From: Bacteroidaceae bacterium
Lineage (GTDB): Bacteria; Bacteroidota; Bacteroidia; Bacteroidales; Bacteroidaceae
DNA: 52,213 bases
Reading direction: 5' to 3'
Assembly (NCBI GenBank): GCA_024698925.1
Contig: JAILQO010000030.1
Span: 1-52,213, forward strand
Shown here piece by piece: positions 6,396-13,557 of the stretch; position 1 is the stretch's first letter; the number at the start of each line of letters is the position of its first letter. The position numbers were made by a program, and so were the translations under genes. Below the pieces are notes generated by a model. It searched no databases, had not been told where the DNA came from, and worked only from the letters and a program-made list of their open reading frames with translations.

Positions 6396-7884
6396 ACAAC
6401 TCCCGATATTCATCCTCGCGGCGATGAGCGTCTGGCTCACCGCTTGCGATGACTATGACTCCTTCACGACTGAGCGGAGCGCCACGTTGCGTTTCAGCGT
6501 GGAGAAGGTGGAGTTTGATACGCTCATCACCACCGTCCCCTCCAGCACCAAGACCCTTGTCATCTACAATCGTGGCGACAAGGGCGTGCGTATCAACGAG
6601 GTACGACTGGCAGCCGGCGCTACCAGCCCCTTCCGCGTCAATATAGACGGACAGGACATGAGCCGCACGGCCGACCGCTGCGTCACCGACTTCGAGGTGC
6701 GGCGGCGGGATAGCGTCATCGTGCGCATCGAGGCGACACTACCCGATACGGACAGCGACGATCCCCATCTGGTCACGGACGACTTGGTGCTGACGTTGGA
6801 GAGCGGCGTCGTGCAGCGTGTGCCAATCAGCGTCGTGGGGCGCGATGCCTATTTCCTGCAGAAGCGGACTTTGACGGGTAATCACACCTTTACGGCGCAA
6901 CGGCCTTACGTAGTCTATGATACGCTCAAGGTGGCCAAAGGCGCTACGCTGACGTTGCAGGCTGGCGCGCAACTCCTGTTCCACGAAGGTGCAGGACTGT
7001 ATGTCCAAGGAACCTTGAAGGCTACCGGCACGCTGGCGCAGCCCGTCACGCTGCGCGGCGACCGTACGGACCACATGTTTGACTATCTGCCGTACGACCG
7101 TCTGCCCGGGCGATGGGAGGGTGTCACGATAGCGCCGGAGAGCCGCAACAACAGCCTGGAGTACATAGACCTTCACGGCGCTGATTTCGGCATCCGCTGC
7201 GAGGCGAATACCGCCAGCGGCCGCAAGATGAAGCTGTCCAACAGCCGGATTCATAACATCAATGGGGACGGCCTGGACGCGACACTCTGCTATATCGATG
7301 CCGTCAATACGGAAATATCCAATACGTGTGGCCATTGTGTGAACCTGCTGGGCGGCGATGTGCAGTTCATTCATTGCACGCTGGCGCAGTTCTATTACTT
7401 TGATAGCGACCGCGGCGAAGCCGTGAATATCAGCTGCACGAAGGATGACGCGTTCTATGAACTCCTGCGAGCCGACTTCATCAACTGCGTCATCTCTGGC
7501 TACGGAGACGATGTCGTACTGGTTCCTGCGCTGGACAATGTCAAGTCATCCGGACATGACCTGCATCAGACGGATGACCCGCAGGTTAACTACCTGTTCT
7601 ACAACTGCTTCATGACAACCATTATTCCTGAAGAAGAAATCTATGCTCCTTGCTTCCAGCATATTACGCTCGACCCGACGGATCGGCCTTCAGAAAGCAA
7701 TGAGCATAATTTCCGCCTGACGGATACGCATAATCTGCTTTATGATTTCACGCCAACGGCCACATCACCTATTCGTGGATGTGCTGATGTGGAGTATGCG
7801 GCAGATTATCCCACAGACCGGCTCGGACGTAGCCGCACGGCGGATAATGCACCCGATGCCGGTTGCTACGAATATGTCCCTTAA
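6388..7884 (+). CDS. Lipoprotein with right-handed beta-helix-type domain
   Basis: 498 residues. The ATG at 6388 overlaps the pepD end and gives a lipoprotein signal peptide with lipobox LTAC followed by DDYDSF. Residues 25-170 look like an immunoglobulin-like or ASPM-type beta domain (YNRGDKGVRINEVRL). The middle shows the short repeating pattern of a right-handed parallel beta-helix (VAKGATLTLQAGAQLLFHEGAGLYVQGTLKATG, then NNSLEYIDLHGADFGIRC), as in pectate-lyase-like and CASH-domain proteins. The C-terminus ends DRLGRSRTADNAPDAGCYEYVP, a common ending of Bacteroidales beta-helix lipoproteins. No catalytic residues can be named. It is probably surface-exposed or periplasmic and co-transcribed with pepD. 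Confidence 0.75.
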   Translation: MFKQLPIFILAAMSVWLTACDDYDSFTTERSATLRFSVEKVEFDTLITTVPSSTKTLVIYNRGDKGVRINEVRLAAGATSPFRVNIDGQDMSRTADRCVTDFEVRRRDSVIVRIEATLPDTDSDDPHLVTDDLVLTLESGVVQRVPISVVGRDAYFLQKRTLTGNHTFTAQRPYVVYDTLKVAKGATLTLQAGAQLLFHEGAGLYVQGTLKATGTLAQPVTLRGDRTDHMFDYLPYDRLPGRWEGVTIAPESRNNSLEYIDLHGADFGIRCEANTASGRKMKLSNSRIHNINGDGLDATLCYIDAVNTEISNTCGHCVNLLGGDVQFIHCTLAQFYYFDSDRGEAVNISCTKDDAFYELLRADFINCVISGYGDDVVLVPALDNVKSSGHDLHQTDDPQVNYLFYNCFMTTIIPEEEIYAPCFQHITLDPTDRPSESNEHNFRLTDTHNLLYDFTPTATSPIRGCADVEYAADYPTDRLGRSRTADNAPDAGCYEYVP

Positions 7885-7898
7885 GGAATCTTGAGGAA

Positions 7899-9329
7899 TC
7901 AGCCGAAGAGGGCGCGGAAGGCGTCCTCAACGCGGCGGCATGGGGTAATCTCTATCTGATAAGAATGGGGATTGACGGACTTGAGGTTGGCCGCCGGAAT
8001 GAGAATGCGTTGGAAACCGAGTTTCTGGGCTTCGGCAATGCGTTGCTCAATACGGCTGACGGGTCGTATCTCGCCTGAAAGACCGACCTCGCCGCAGAGG
8101 CAGACACCAGCTTCGATGGCGCTATCGACGTTGGAGGAGAGGATGGCGGCAATGACGCCGAGGTCGATAGCGGGGTCGGTGACACGCAGACCGCCGGCGA
8201 TGTTCAGGAATACGTCCTTCTGGGCCAATTTGAAACCGACTCTTTTCTCTAAAACAGCCAAAAGCATGTTCAGACGACGGTAGTCAAAGCCGTTGGCTGA
8301 GCGTTGCGCTGTGCCGTAGGCGGCAGTACTGACGAGGGCTTGTGTCTCAATGAGGAATGGTCGGACACCCTCGATGGCCGCGGCGATGGCGATGCCGCTG
8401 AGGCCGTCCTGATTGTCGGTCAGCAGGAGCTCGCTGGGGTTGGAAACGGGACGCAGTCCATCCTGACGCATCTCGTAAATGCCTAATTCTGAGGTGGAAC
8501 CGAAGCGGTTCTTTTGCGAACGCAGGATGCGGTAGAGGTAGTGCTGGTCGCCCTCGAACTGGAGGACGGTGTCCACGATATGCTCCAGCACCTTGGGGCC
8601 TGCCAGCGTGCCTTCCTTGGTGATATGACCAATCAGGATGATGCTGCAGACGCCCTCGCGATAGCCGCCGTTGGACGAAGCCGCTCCTGCCTGCTTCACA
8701 TACCTTAATAATGATGCCGCACATTCGCGAATCTGCGAGAGGCTGCCAGGTGAGGACTCGACGGTCTCGGAGGCGATGGTCTGGATGGAGTCGATGATGA
8801 CCAGGTCGGGCTTCTCGGTCTCGATGTGCTGGAAGATGTTCTCGAGGGAGGTGTCGCAGACAACGAGGAGATTGGCCGAAGCGGAGGCGTCGGGCACTAA
8901 GCGGTTGGCACGGAGCTTGAGCTGGCGGGCGCTCTCTTCGCCGCTGACATAGAGGACTTTCTTGTCGGTGAGGCGCAGAATGGTCTGCAGGACAAGCGTA
9001 CTCTTACCGATGCCGGGCTCGCCGCCGAGCAGAACGAGGCTACCTGGCACGAGGCCGCCGCCAAGGACGCGATTGAGCTCGTCGTCATGCATGTCAATGC
9101 GTGGCTCCTCGTCGGCACGAATGTCGGAGAGGGGCAGGGGAGAAGACGTACCGCTCCCTACATTCCCTATCATGGAAGGGAGCCCTCCGCCCTTACGCGA
9201 AGGGGTGGCAGGGGCCGTCCTGAATTCCTTGAAGGTGTTCCATAGTCCGCAGGATGGGCATTTGCCGATCCACTTGGCGCTCTCCTGTCCGCAGTTGTCG
9301 CAGACGTACATGATTTTGTCCTTGGCCAT
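7899..9329 (-). CDS. radA: DNA repair protein RadA
   Basis: 476 residues from the ATG at 9329, which gives the normal beginning MAKDKIMYVCDNCG. The N-terminal zinc finger (CDNC...CPSC), the RecA-like ATPase with Walker A GGEPGIGKST, the RadA-specific KNRFG motif (SQKNRFGSTSELG), and the C-terminal Lon-like domain (about residues 330-476) are all present. RadA promotes branch migration during recombinational repair. The linker after the zinc finger (about residues 37-66, Pro/Gly/Ser-rich) is encoded by a palindrome-rich G/A stretch at 9130-9220. The gene is monocistronic by layout: the tsf terminator lies upstream and the convergent lipoprotein gene ends only 14 nt away. Confidence 0.95.
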   Translation of the reverse strand: MAKDKIMYVCDNCGQESAKWIGKCPSCGLWNTFKEFRTAPATPSRKGGGLPSMIGNVGSGTSSPLPLSDIRADEEPRIDMHDDELNRVLGGGLVPGSLVLLGGEPGIGKSTLVLQTILRLTDKKVLYVSGEESARQLKLRANRLVPDASASANLLVVCDTSLENIFQHIETEKPDLVIIDSIQTIASETVESSPGSLSQIRECAASLLRYVKQAGAASSNGGYREGVCSIILIGHITKEGTLAGPKVLEHIVDTVLQFEGDQHYLYRILRSQKNRFGSTSELGIYEMRQDGLRPVSNPSELLLTDNQDGLSGIAIAAAIEGVRPFLIETQALVSTAAYGTAQRSANGFDYRRLNMLLAVLEKRVGFKLAQKDVFLNIAGGLRVTDPAIDLGVIAAILSSNVDSAIEAGVCLCGEVGLSGEIRPVSRIEQRIAEAQKLGFQRILIPAANLKSVNPHSYQIEITPCRRVEDAFRALFG

Positions 9330-9353
9330 ATTGCGCAATTGTTTTTCTGGACG

Positions 9354-9385
9354 CAAAAATAAATAGAAATGATGAGATGGCCAAG
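9354..9385 (-). promoter_or_regulatory. Likely radA promoter
   Basis: On the minus strand, CTTG (9385-9382, one mismatch to TTTG), 20 nt, then TATTTTTG (9361-9354). The predicted leader is short, about 18 nt. Confidence 0.55.
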
Positions 9386-9393
9386 GAAAATGA

Positions 9394-9432
9394 CAAAAAA
9401 AGAAGCCTGCCGCTTTGGAGCAACAGGCTTCT
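9394..9432 (-). terminator. Terminator of the ribosomal protein/tsf operon
   Basis: On the minus strand, AGAAGCCTG (9432-9424) pairs perfectly with CAGGCTTCT (9409-9401) and is followed by seven T residues (9400-9394). It sits 27 nt after the tsf stop codon and isolates radA from the operon. Confidence 0.9.
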
Positions 9433-9459
9433 GGATTGTATGTGTGATGAGTGAATGTC

Positions 9460-10455
9460 TTACTCAGCACGGAGTGTGAAGCGCTTGAAAGCGGTCACAG
9501 TCAGCTCCTTATCCACGCTGTGGAGGTACTGCTCAACAGTCATGTTCTTGTCCCAGATGAACTCCTGCTCGAGCAGGCAGTTCTCCTTGAAGAACTTCTT
9601 GAGGCGACCCTGAGCGATGTTCTGAATCATCTGCTCGGGCAGGTTAGCAGCCTTCTCAGCAGCAACCTTCTCCTTGATCTCGCGAACCATCTGAGCCTGC
9701 TCGGGAGTAATCCATCCCTTAGCCATGTTGCTCTCGATGTGGTCCTCGCTATCAACGTGAGCGGGATTGACACCAGCCTTACGGATTGCAGCCTCTACAG
9801 CCTTGGCAATCTGCTCTTCCTTGGTCTTCTCAACAGCAACGCGGAGCTCGCTGTCGATAGTCTCCTGGGGAACGGCAGCTGCGTCAACAGCTACGGGGCT
9901 AGCGGAAGCAACCTGCATGGCAACGTTCTTGCCGACGGTAGCGTCCTCAACGCACTTGTTGAGAGCAACCAGGGTGCAGAGGGTGTTCTTGTTCTGGTGG
10001 TTGTAGGCAGCGATGCACTCGCCCTCGACGACGCTATAGCCATCGAGCTCCATCTTCTCACCGGTGATACCGCTACGATCTACGACAGCCTCAGCAACGG
10101 TGCCATTGCCCATGGGGAGAGCCTTGACCTCGTCGAGCGTCTTGCAGCGAGCAGCAACAGCAGCGTCGAGAATGTCCTGAGTGAGCTTCACGAAATCAGC
10201 GTTGTTGGCCACGAAGTCGGTCTCACACTTCAAGGCGATGATAGCAGCGAAGTTGCCATCAACCTTGACGAGAACACAACCCTCGGAAGCCTCGCGGTCG
10301 CTACGCTTAGCAGCAACAGCCTGACCCTTCTTGCGGATAATCTCGATAGCGGGCTCGATCTCGCCGTTGCTCTCCTCGAGAGCCTTCTTGCAGTCTGCCA
10401 GACCTGCGCCAGTCATCTCGCGCAGTTTCTGAATATCTTTGATTGATACAGCCAT
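9460..10455 (-). CDS. tsf: Translation elongation factor Ts
   Basis: 331 residues, the longer form usual in Bacteroidales. EF-Ts exchanges GDP for GTP on EF-Tu. The N-terminal UBA-like module contains TGAGLADCKKALEE, and the EF-Tu contact motif appears as KCETDFVANN (about residue 76). The C-terminal half contains the coiled-coil insertion and a final domain. It is last in the minus-strand series rplM-rpsI-rpsB-tsf, 123 nt after rpsB, and is followed by a strong terminator. Confidence 0.97.
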   Translation of the reverse strand: MAVSIKDIQKLREMTGAGLADCKKALEESNGEIEPAIEIIRKKGQAVAAKRSDREASEGCVLVKVDGNFAAIIALKCETDFVANNADFVKLTQDILDAAVAARCKTLDEVKALPMGNGTVAEAVVDRSGITGEKMELDGYSVVEGECIAAYNHQNKNTLCTLVALNKCVEDATVGKNVAMQVASASPVAVDAAAVPQETIDSELRVAVEKTKEEQIAKAVEAAIRKAGVNPAHVDSEDHIESNMAKGWITPEQAQMVREIKEKVAAEKAANLPEQMIQNIAQGRLKKFFKENCLLEQEFIWDKNMTVEQYLHSVDKELTVTAFKRFTLRAE

Positions 10456-10542
10456 TTTGTCTAAATGAAAAATGAATAATTGAATAGTGATAAATTCAAG
10501 TTACCGATTTATTCGCGTGAATACGTGAAAGAGAAAAGTGAC

Positions 10543-10577
10543 TAATATTTTTCACTTTTCACTCTTTCACTTTTCAC
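10543..10577 (-). repeat. 35-nt dispersed repeat directly after the rpsB stop codon (copy 2)
   Basis: Read on the minus strand it begins two bases after the rpsB TAA and matches the copy at 889-923 at 33 of 35 positions. It can also pair with the adjacent GTGAAAGAGAAAAGTGA (10525-10541) to form a hairpin, with a three-base bulge, in the rpsB-tsf spacer. Confidence 0.7.
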
Positions 10578-10578
10578 T

Positions 10579-11388
10579 TTATGCCTCTGCCTCAGCTTCT
10601 TCAGCTTCAGCCTCTTCCTCGGCTTCGTCTTCTACGCGAGCATTCTGCTTGCCACCCTTCTCGGCCTTCTCGCCAGCGGCTTCAGCGTCAACACGCTCTG
10701 CCTTGCGCTCCTCGAGACCTTCAGCGATAGCAGCAACGCAAGCGTCGAGGATCACCTCGATGCTCTTGCTGGCATCGTCGTTAGCGGGGATTACGAAATC
10801 AACGTTGTCGGGGTTGGAGTTGGTGTCAACGATAGCGAAGACGGGGATACCCAGGCGGTTAGCCTCGCGAACAGCAATCTGCTCCTTGAGGACATCAACC
10901 ACGAAGAGGGCTGCGGGCAGACGGGTCAGGTCGGCCACAGAACCGAGGTTCTTCTCCAGCTTAGCACGCTGGCGGCTAACCTGCAGAGCCTCGCGCTTGC
11001 TGAGGTTAGCGTATGTGCCGTCTGCTGTGAGCTTGTCGATGTTAGCCATCTTCTTCACAGCCTTGCGGATGGTGGCGAAGTTGGTCAACATACCACCGGG
11101 CCAGCGCTCGATGACGTAAGGCATATTAATGGACGTAGCTTTTTCTTCTACGACCGCTTTGGCCTGTTTCTTAGTAGCAACGAAGAGGATCTTGCGTCCG
11201 CTCTTGGCGATGTTCTTCAGCGCCTCGGCGGCTTCGTCAACCTTCACGACAGTCTTGTGGAGGTCGAGGATATGAATGCCATTCTTCTCCATGAAGATGT
11301 AAGGAGCCATGGCGGGATTCCACTTACGCTTGAGGTGACCGAAGTGACAGCCAGCCTCCAGAAGTGTTTCGAAATTTGTTCTTGACAT
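10579..11388 (-). CDS. rpsB: 30S ribosomal protein S2
   Basis: 269 residues. Typical S2 segments are visible: LLEAGCHFGHLKRKWNPAM at the start, FVATKKQAK, and the two loops ERWPGGMLTNF and IPVFAIVDTNSNP. The last 45 residues form an Ala/Glu/Lys-rich acidic tail beyond the conserved core, as seen in other Bacteroidales S2 proteins. It is separated from rpsI by 200 nt, long for an operon, so it may also have its own promoter or leader. Confidence 0.97.
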   Translation of the reverse strand: MSRTNFETLLEAGCHFGHLKRKWNPAMAPYIFMEKNGIHILDLHKTVVKVDEAAEALKNIAKSGRKILFVATKKQAKAVVEEKATSINMPYVIERWPGGMLTNFATIRKAVKKMANIDKLTADGTYANLSKREALQVSRQRAKLEKNLGSVADLTRLPAALFVVDVLKEQIAVREANRLGIPVFAIVDTNSNPDNVDFVIPANDDASKSIEVILDACVAAIAEGLEERKAERVDAEAAGEKAEKGGKQNARVEDEAEEEAEAEEAEAEA

Positions 11389-11588
11389 AGTCTTAATTAA
11401 ATAATGTGTGGTTTACTTTCTTTTGGGTTAATTGTTAACCAATCGCGCGGTAGACTAAAAAGTATCCGCCCGATTTAGATACTAAACGCTTGCCGATTTA
11501 AAGATTCAAAGATTTTATATTTAAGGATTCAAGCAGCTTCCGCCAACAAGTAATCGTTAAATTGTAAATCATCAAATCGTAAAATAAA
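11389..11588 (-). other. 200-nt rpsI-rpsB spacer, possible rpsB leader
   Basis: This A/T-rich spacer has no ORF. It contains the hairpin GGTTAA-TTG-TTAACC (11426-11440), about 40 nt upstream of the rpsB ATG. Leaders of S2 genes often carry autoregulatory structures in other bacteria, but I cannot match this one to a known class, and I see no convincing promoter in it. Confidence 0.3.
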
Positions 11589-11975
11589 TCAGCGTTTGCT
11601 GAACTGGAAGCGACGACGTGCCTTGGGCTGTCCGGGCTTTTTGCGTTCCACCTCGCGGGGATCACGTGTCATGAAGCCTTCAGCGCGCAGGGCTTTCTTG
11701 TCCTCGGCATTGATCTTGACGAGTGCACGGGCGATGGCGAGACGGAGAGCCTGGCTCTGACCGGTGTAGCCGCCACCAAAGACGTTTACCTTGATATCGT
11801 ACTTCTCTGCGACGTCGAGCAGATTCAGAGGCTGCTTTACGACGTACTGAAGGATGGTGCTGGGGAAGTACTCCGTCAGGTCCTTCTTGTTGATGGTAAT
11901 CTTACCTGTGCCCTCTGTCACATAAACACGGGCAACGGCGCTCTTGCGGCGTCCTAATGCATTTACTACTGCCAT
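11589..11975 (-). CDS. rpsI: 30S ribosomal protein S9
   Basis: 128 residues with the standard S9 beginning (NALGRRKSAVARVYV), the central GGGYTGQSQALRLAIARAL, and the universally conserved basic C-terminus RRRFQFSKR, whose last residues reach the P-site tRNA in the ribosome. It follows rplM by 6 nt, the usual L13-S9 pair. Confidence 0.98.
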   Translation of the reverse strand: MAVVNALGRRKSAVARVYVTEGTGKITINKKDLTEYFPSTILQYVVKQPLNLLDVAEKYDIKVNVFGGGYTGQSQALRLAIARALVKINAEDKKALRAEGFMTRDPREVERKKPGQPKARRRFQFSKR

Positions 11976-11981
11976 TTCTGT

Positions 11982-12443
11982 TTACTTGTAGAGGTTAATA
12001 TCAATGGCCTTGGGGCTCTGTGCCTCCTGCTTGTGCTCGGGACCCTCGTAAATGTAGAGGTTGTTGAGCAGCTTAGCGGCCAATTTGTTTTTGGGAAGCA
12101 TACCTTTCACGACGCGGCGCAGGAGCTTGTCAGCACCGTTGGGCTTTGCGAGAATTTCAGCGGGAGTGCTGGCCTTCTGACCACCGGGATACATGCTGTA
12201 GCGGAGATAAACGCGGTCGGTCATCTTCTTACCGGTCAGCTGAATCTTCTCGGCGTTGATGATGATGACGTTGTCGCCACAATCTACGTGGGGCGTGAAA
12301 TTAGGCTTGTACTTACCACGAAGCAGCTTCGCAACCTTCGTGGCGAGGCGACCGAGAACCTGGTCCGTTGCATCGACAACGACCCACTCTTTCTGAACGG
12401 TCTCCTTGTTGGCAGAAATGGTCTTGTAACTTAAAGTGTCCAT
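11982..12443 (-). CDS. rplM: 50S ribosomal protein L13
   Basis: 153 residues from the ATG at 12443; the longer reading frame upstream is rejected because MDTLSYKT is the usual Bacteroidales start. Family segments include VVVDATDQVLGRLATKVAKLLRGK, the NAEKI strand, and YRHSMYPGG-like LRYSMYPGG with PKNKLAAKLLNNLYIYEG. It opens the rplM-rpsI-rpsB-tsf series and is preceded by a leader of about 165 nt with candidate regulatory hairpins. Confidence 0.98.
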   Translation of the reverse strand: MDTLSYKTISANKETVQKEWVVVDATDQVLGRLATKVAKLLRGKYKPNFTPHVDCGDNVIIINAEKIQLTGKKMTDRVYLRYSMYPGGQKASTPAEILAKPNGADKLLRRVVKGMLPKNKLAAKLLNNLYIYEGPEHKQEAQSPKAIDINLYK

Positions 12444-12612
12444 TCTTCGTTGATAATTTTTTAAATTTTTACTACTAAAATGTGTCTTTTGCTGGGCTTT
12501 CACCAGCGCGCATTGTACTTCTGCGATTCTCTAACCGCTTTCCCAGGCCAATGAGAAAAGCTATTAACACGCAGATAGTGAGCCACTTGAGTGGACTCTT
12601 GATAATAATCGG
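12444..12612 (-). promoter_or_regulatory. Candidate L13 autoregulatory leader
   Basis: The rplM transcript should carry about 165 nt of untranslated leader. Two hairpins can be read on the minus strand: one formed by CCACT/AGTGG within 12581-12600, and one formed by GCTGG/CCAGC around 12493-12510, close to the start codon. Bioinformatic work has described an L13 leader class in Bacteroidia. I place this leader there only by position and general shape; I have not matched the consensus. Confidence 0.4.
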
Positions 12613-12616
12613 CTTG

Positions 12617-12647
12617 CAAAGGTACTGCTTTTCCGTGAATTGACAAG
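12617..12647 (-). promoter_or_regulatory. rplM operon promoter
   Basis: On the minus strand, CTTG (12647-12644), 19 nt, then TACCTTTG (12624-12617), a perfect -7 element. It would start transcription near 12611. Confidence 0.6.
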
Positions 12648-12712
12648 CGATTTTGCCGTTTTTTTATATAATAAAAATCGTAAATCATGAGTTGAAAGTC
12701 GCAAATTATGCT

Positions 12713-12720
12713 TACCTTTG
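12713..12720 (+). promoter_or_regulatory. -7 element upstream of the DUF4827 gene
   Basis: TACCTTTG is a perfect -7 element 40 nt before the ATG. The expected TTTG about 20 nt upstream is poor (GTTG at 12691-12694), so this is a weaker call. Confidence 0.45.
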
Positions 12721-12760
12721 CGCCCGAATTCAACAGAAAACGGTTTTATCGTACGATTCT

Positions 12761-13465
12761 ATGCGAACATTATCATATATTCTACGCGCCTCCGTCATGC
12801 TTCTCATGGGTGTCATCCTGCTGGGAGCCTGCAGTAGCGACGAGACGTATGCAGACCAGAAGGAGCGCGAGCGTGATGCCATCAATAACTTCATCAGCCG
12901 CGACGTCAAGATTACCGATCGTCAGGGCGTCCTGCTCATCGACGTAGGTCGCATCAACGTCATTAGCGAGGAGACGTTTGCCGCTCAGGGCTACCGCACA
13001 TTTACGGACCAGAACCAGTACGTCCTCTTCAACAGTTCTGGCGTGTATATGCAGATGGTGCGCGAGGGCGTAGGCGAGCGGCTGGCGTCGGGCGAGACGA
13101 AGCCCGTACTGGTGCGCTACACCGAATTTAATATTATGCGCGATTCCGTGCAGACCTCCAATGAGTATTCTGCCGACGATGAGCCTTGGGTGGATGTCAT
13201 GGACGTGACCAATACCTCTGGCACCTTTACGGCATCCTTCAACACGTCAGGCGGCTATCGCAGCAAGATGTACACCACCTACGGCTCCCTTAGCGTCCCC
13301 GCTGGTTGGCTGGTGCCTTTCACGTATGTGCGGTTAGGGCGCCAGACGTCCGAGCAGCAGATTGCGAAGGTGCGCTTGATCGTGCCACACTCGCAGGGAC
13401 ACAGCGATGCATCAAACAATGTTTACCCCTGCTTCTACGAACTGAAGTTTCAGGAGACGCGATAA
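12761..13465 (+). CDS. DUF4827 family lipoprotein
   Basis: 234 residues from the ATG at 12761, which places a clean lipoprotein signal peptide at the N-terminus (lipobox LGAC, then SSDETYADQKERE). The pattern after the lipobox, an acidic region with YADQKERERDAINNFI and later VYMQMVREGVGERLASGETKPVLVRYTEFNI, matches DUF4827 proteins of Bacteroidales. The segment GETKPVLVRYT resembles the first strand of FKBP-type folds, and the family is thought to be FKBP-like, but no peptidyl-prolyl isomerase activity is established. It probably sits on the periplasmic side of a membrane. A bidirectional terminator follows. Confidence 0.8.
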   Translation: MRTLSYILRASVMLLMGVILLGACSSDETYADQKERERDAINNFISRDVKITDRQGVLLIDVGRINVISEETFAAQGYRTFTDQNQYVLFNSSGVYMQMVREGVGERLASGETKPVLVRYTEFNIMRDSVQTSNEYSADDEPWVDVMDVTNTSGTFTASFNTSGGYRSKMYTTYGSLSVPAGWLVPFTYVRLGRQTSEQQIAKVRLIVPHSQGHSDASNNVYPCFYELKFQETR

Positions 13466-13498
13466 GCAGAAGCCCCAAGAGACGCGACAGAAATAAGA

Positions 13499-13536
13499 AA
13501 GAGGATGTGCCATCGGTGACACATCCTCTTTTCTTG
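13499..13536. terminator. Bidirectional terminator between the DUF4827 and GH30 genes
   Basis: An 11-bp perfect stem, AAGAGGATGTG (13499-13509) with CACATCCTCTT (13520-13530), is flanked by T-rich sequence on both strands. It lies between two convergent genes and can serve both. Confidence 0.85.
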
Positions 13537-13557
13537 TTTTGTGGGCGCTGTCCGCGA

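Noticed and set aside
4740..6440. 566-codon open frame on the minus strand opposite pepD
   Set aside because: It mirrors the codon pattern of pepD, has no recognisable domain, and pepD has every family motif. The same applies to long antisense frames at 9451-10446, 20975-22834 and 50327-52054.
9330..9470. N-terminal extension of RadA
   Set aside because: The extension would read through the tsf terminator, and the family start MAKDK at 9329 has a promoter just upstream. Similar extensions were trimmed for rplM, dnaN, rlmH, GH30 and others.
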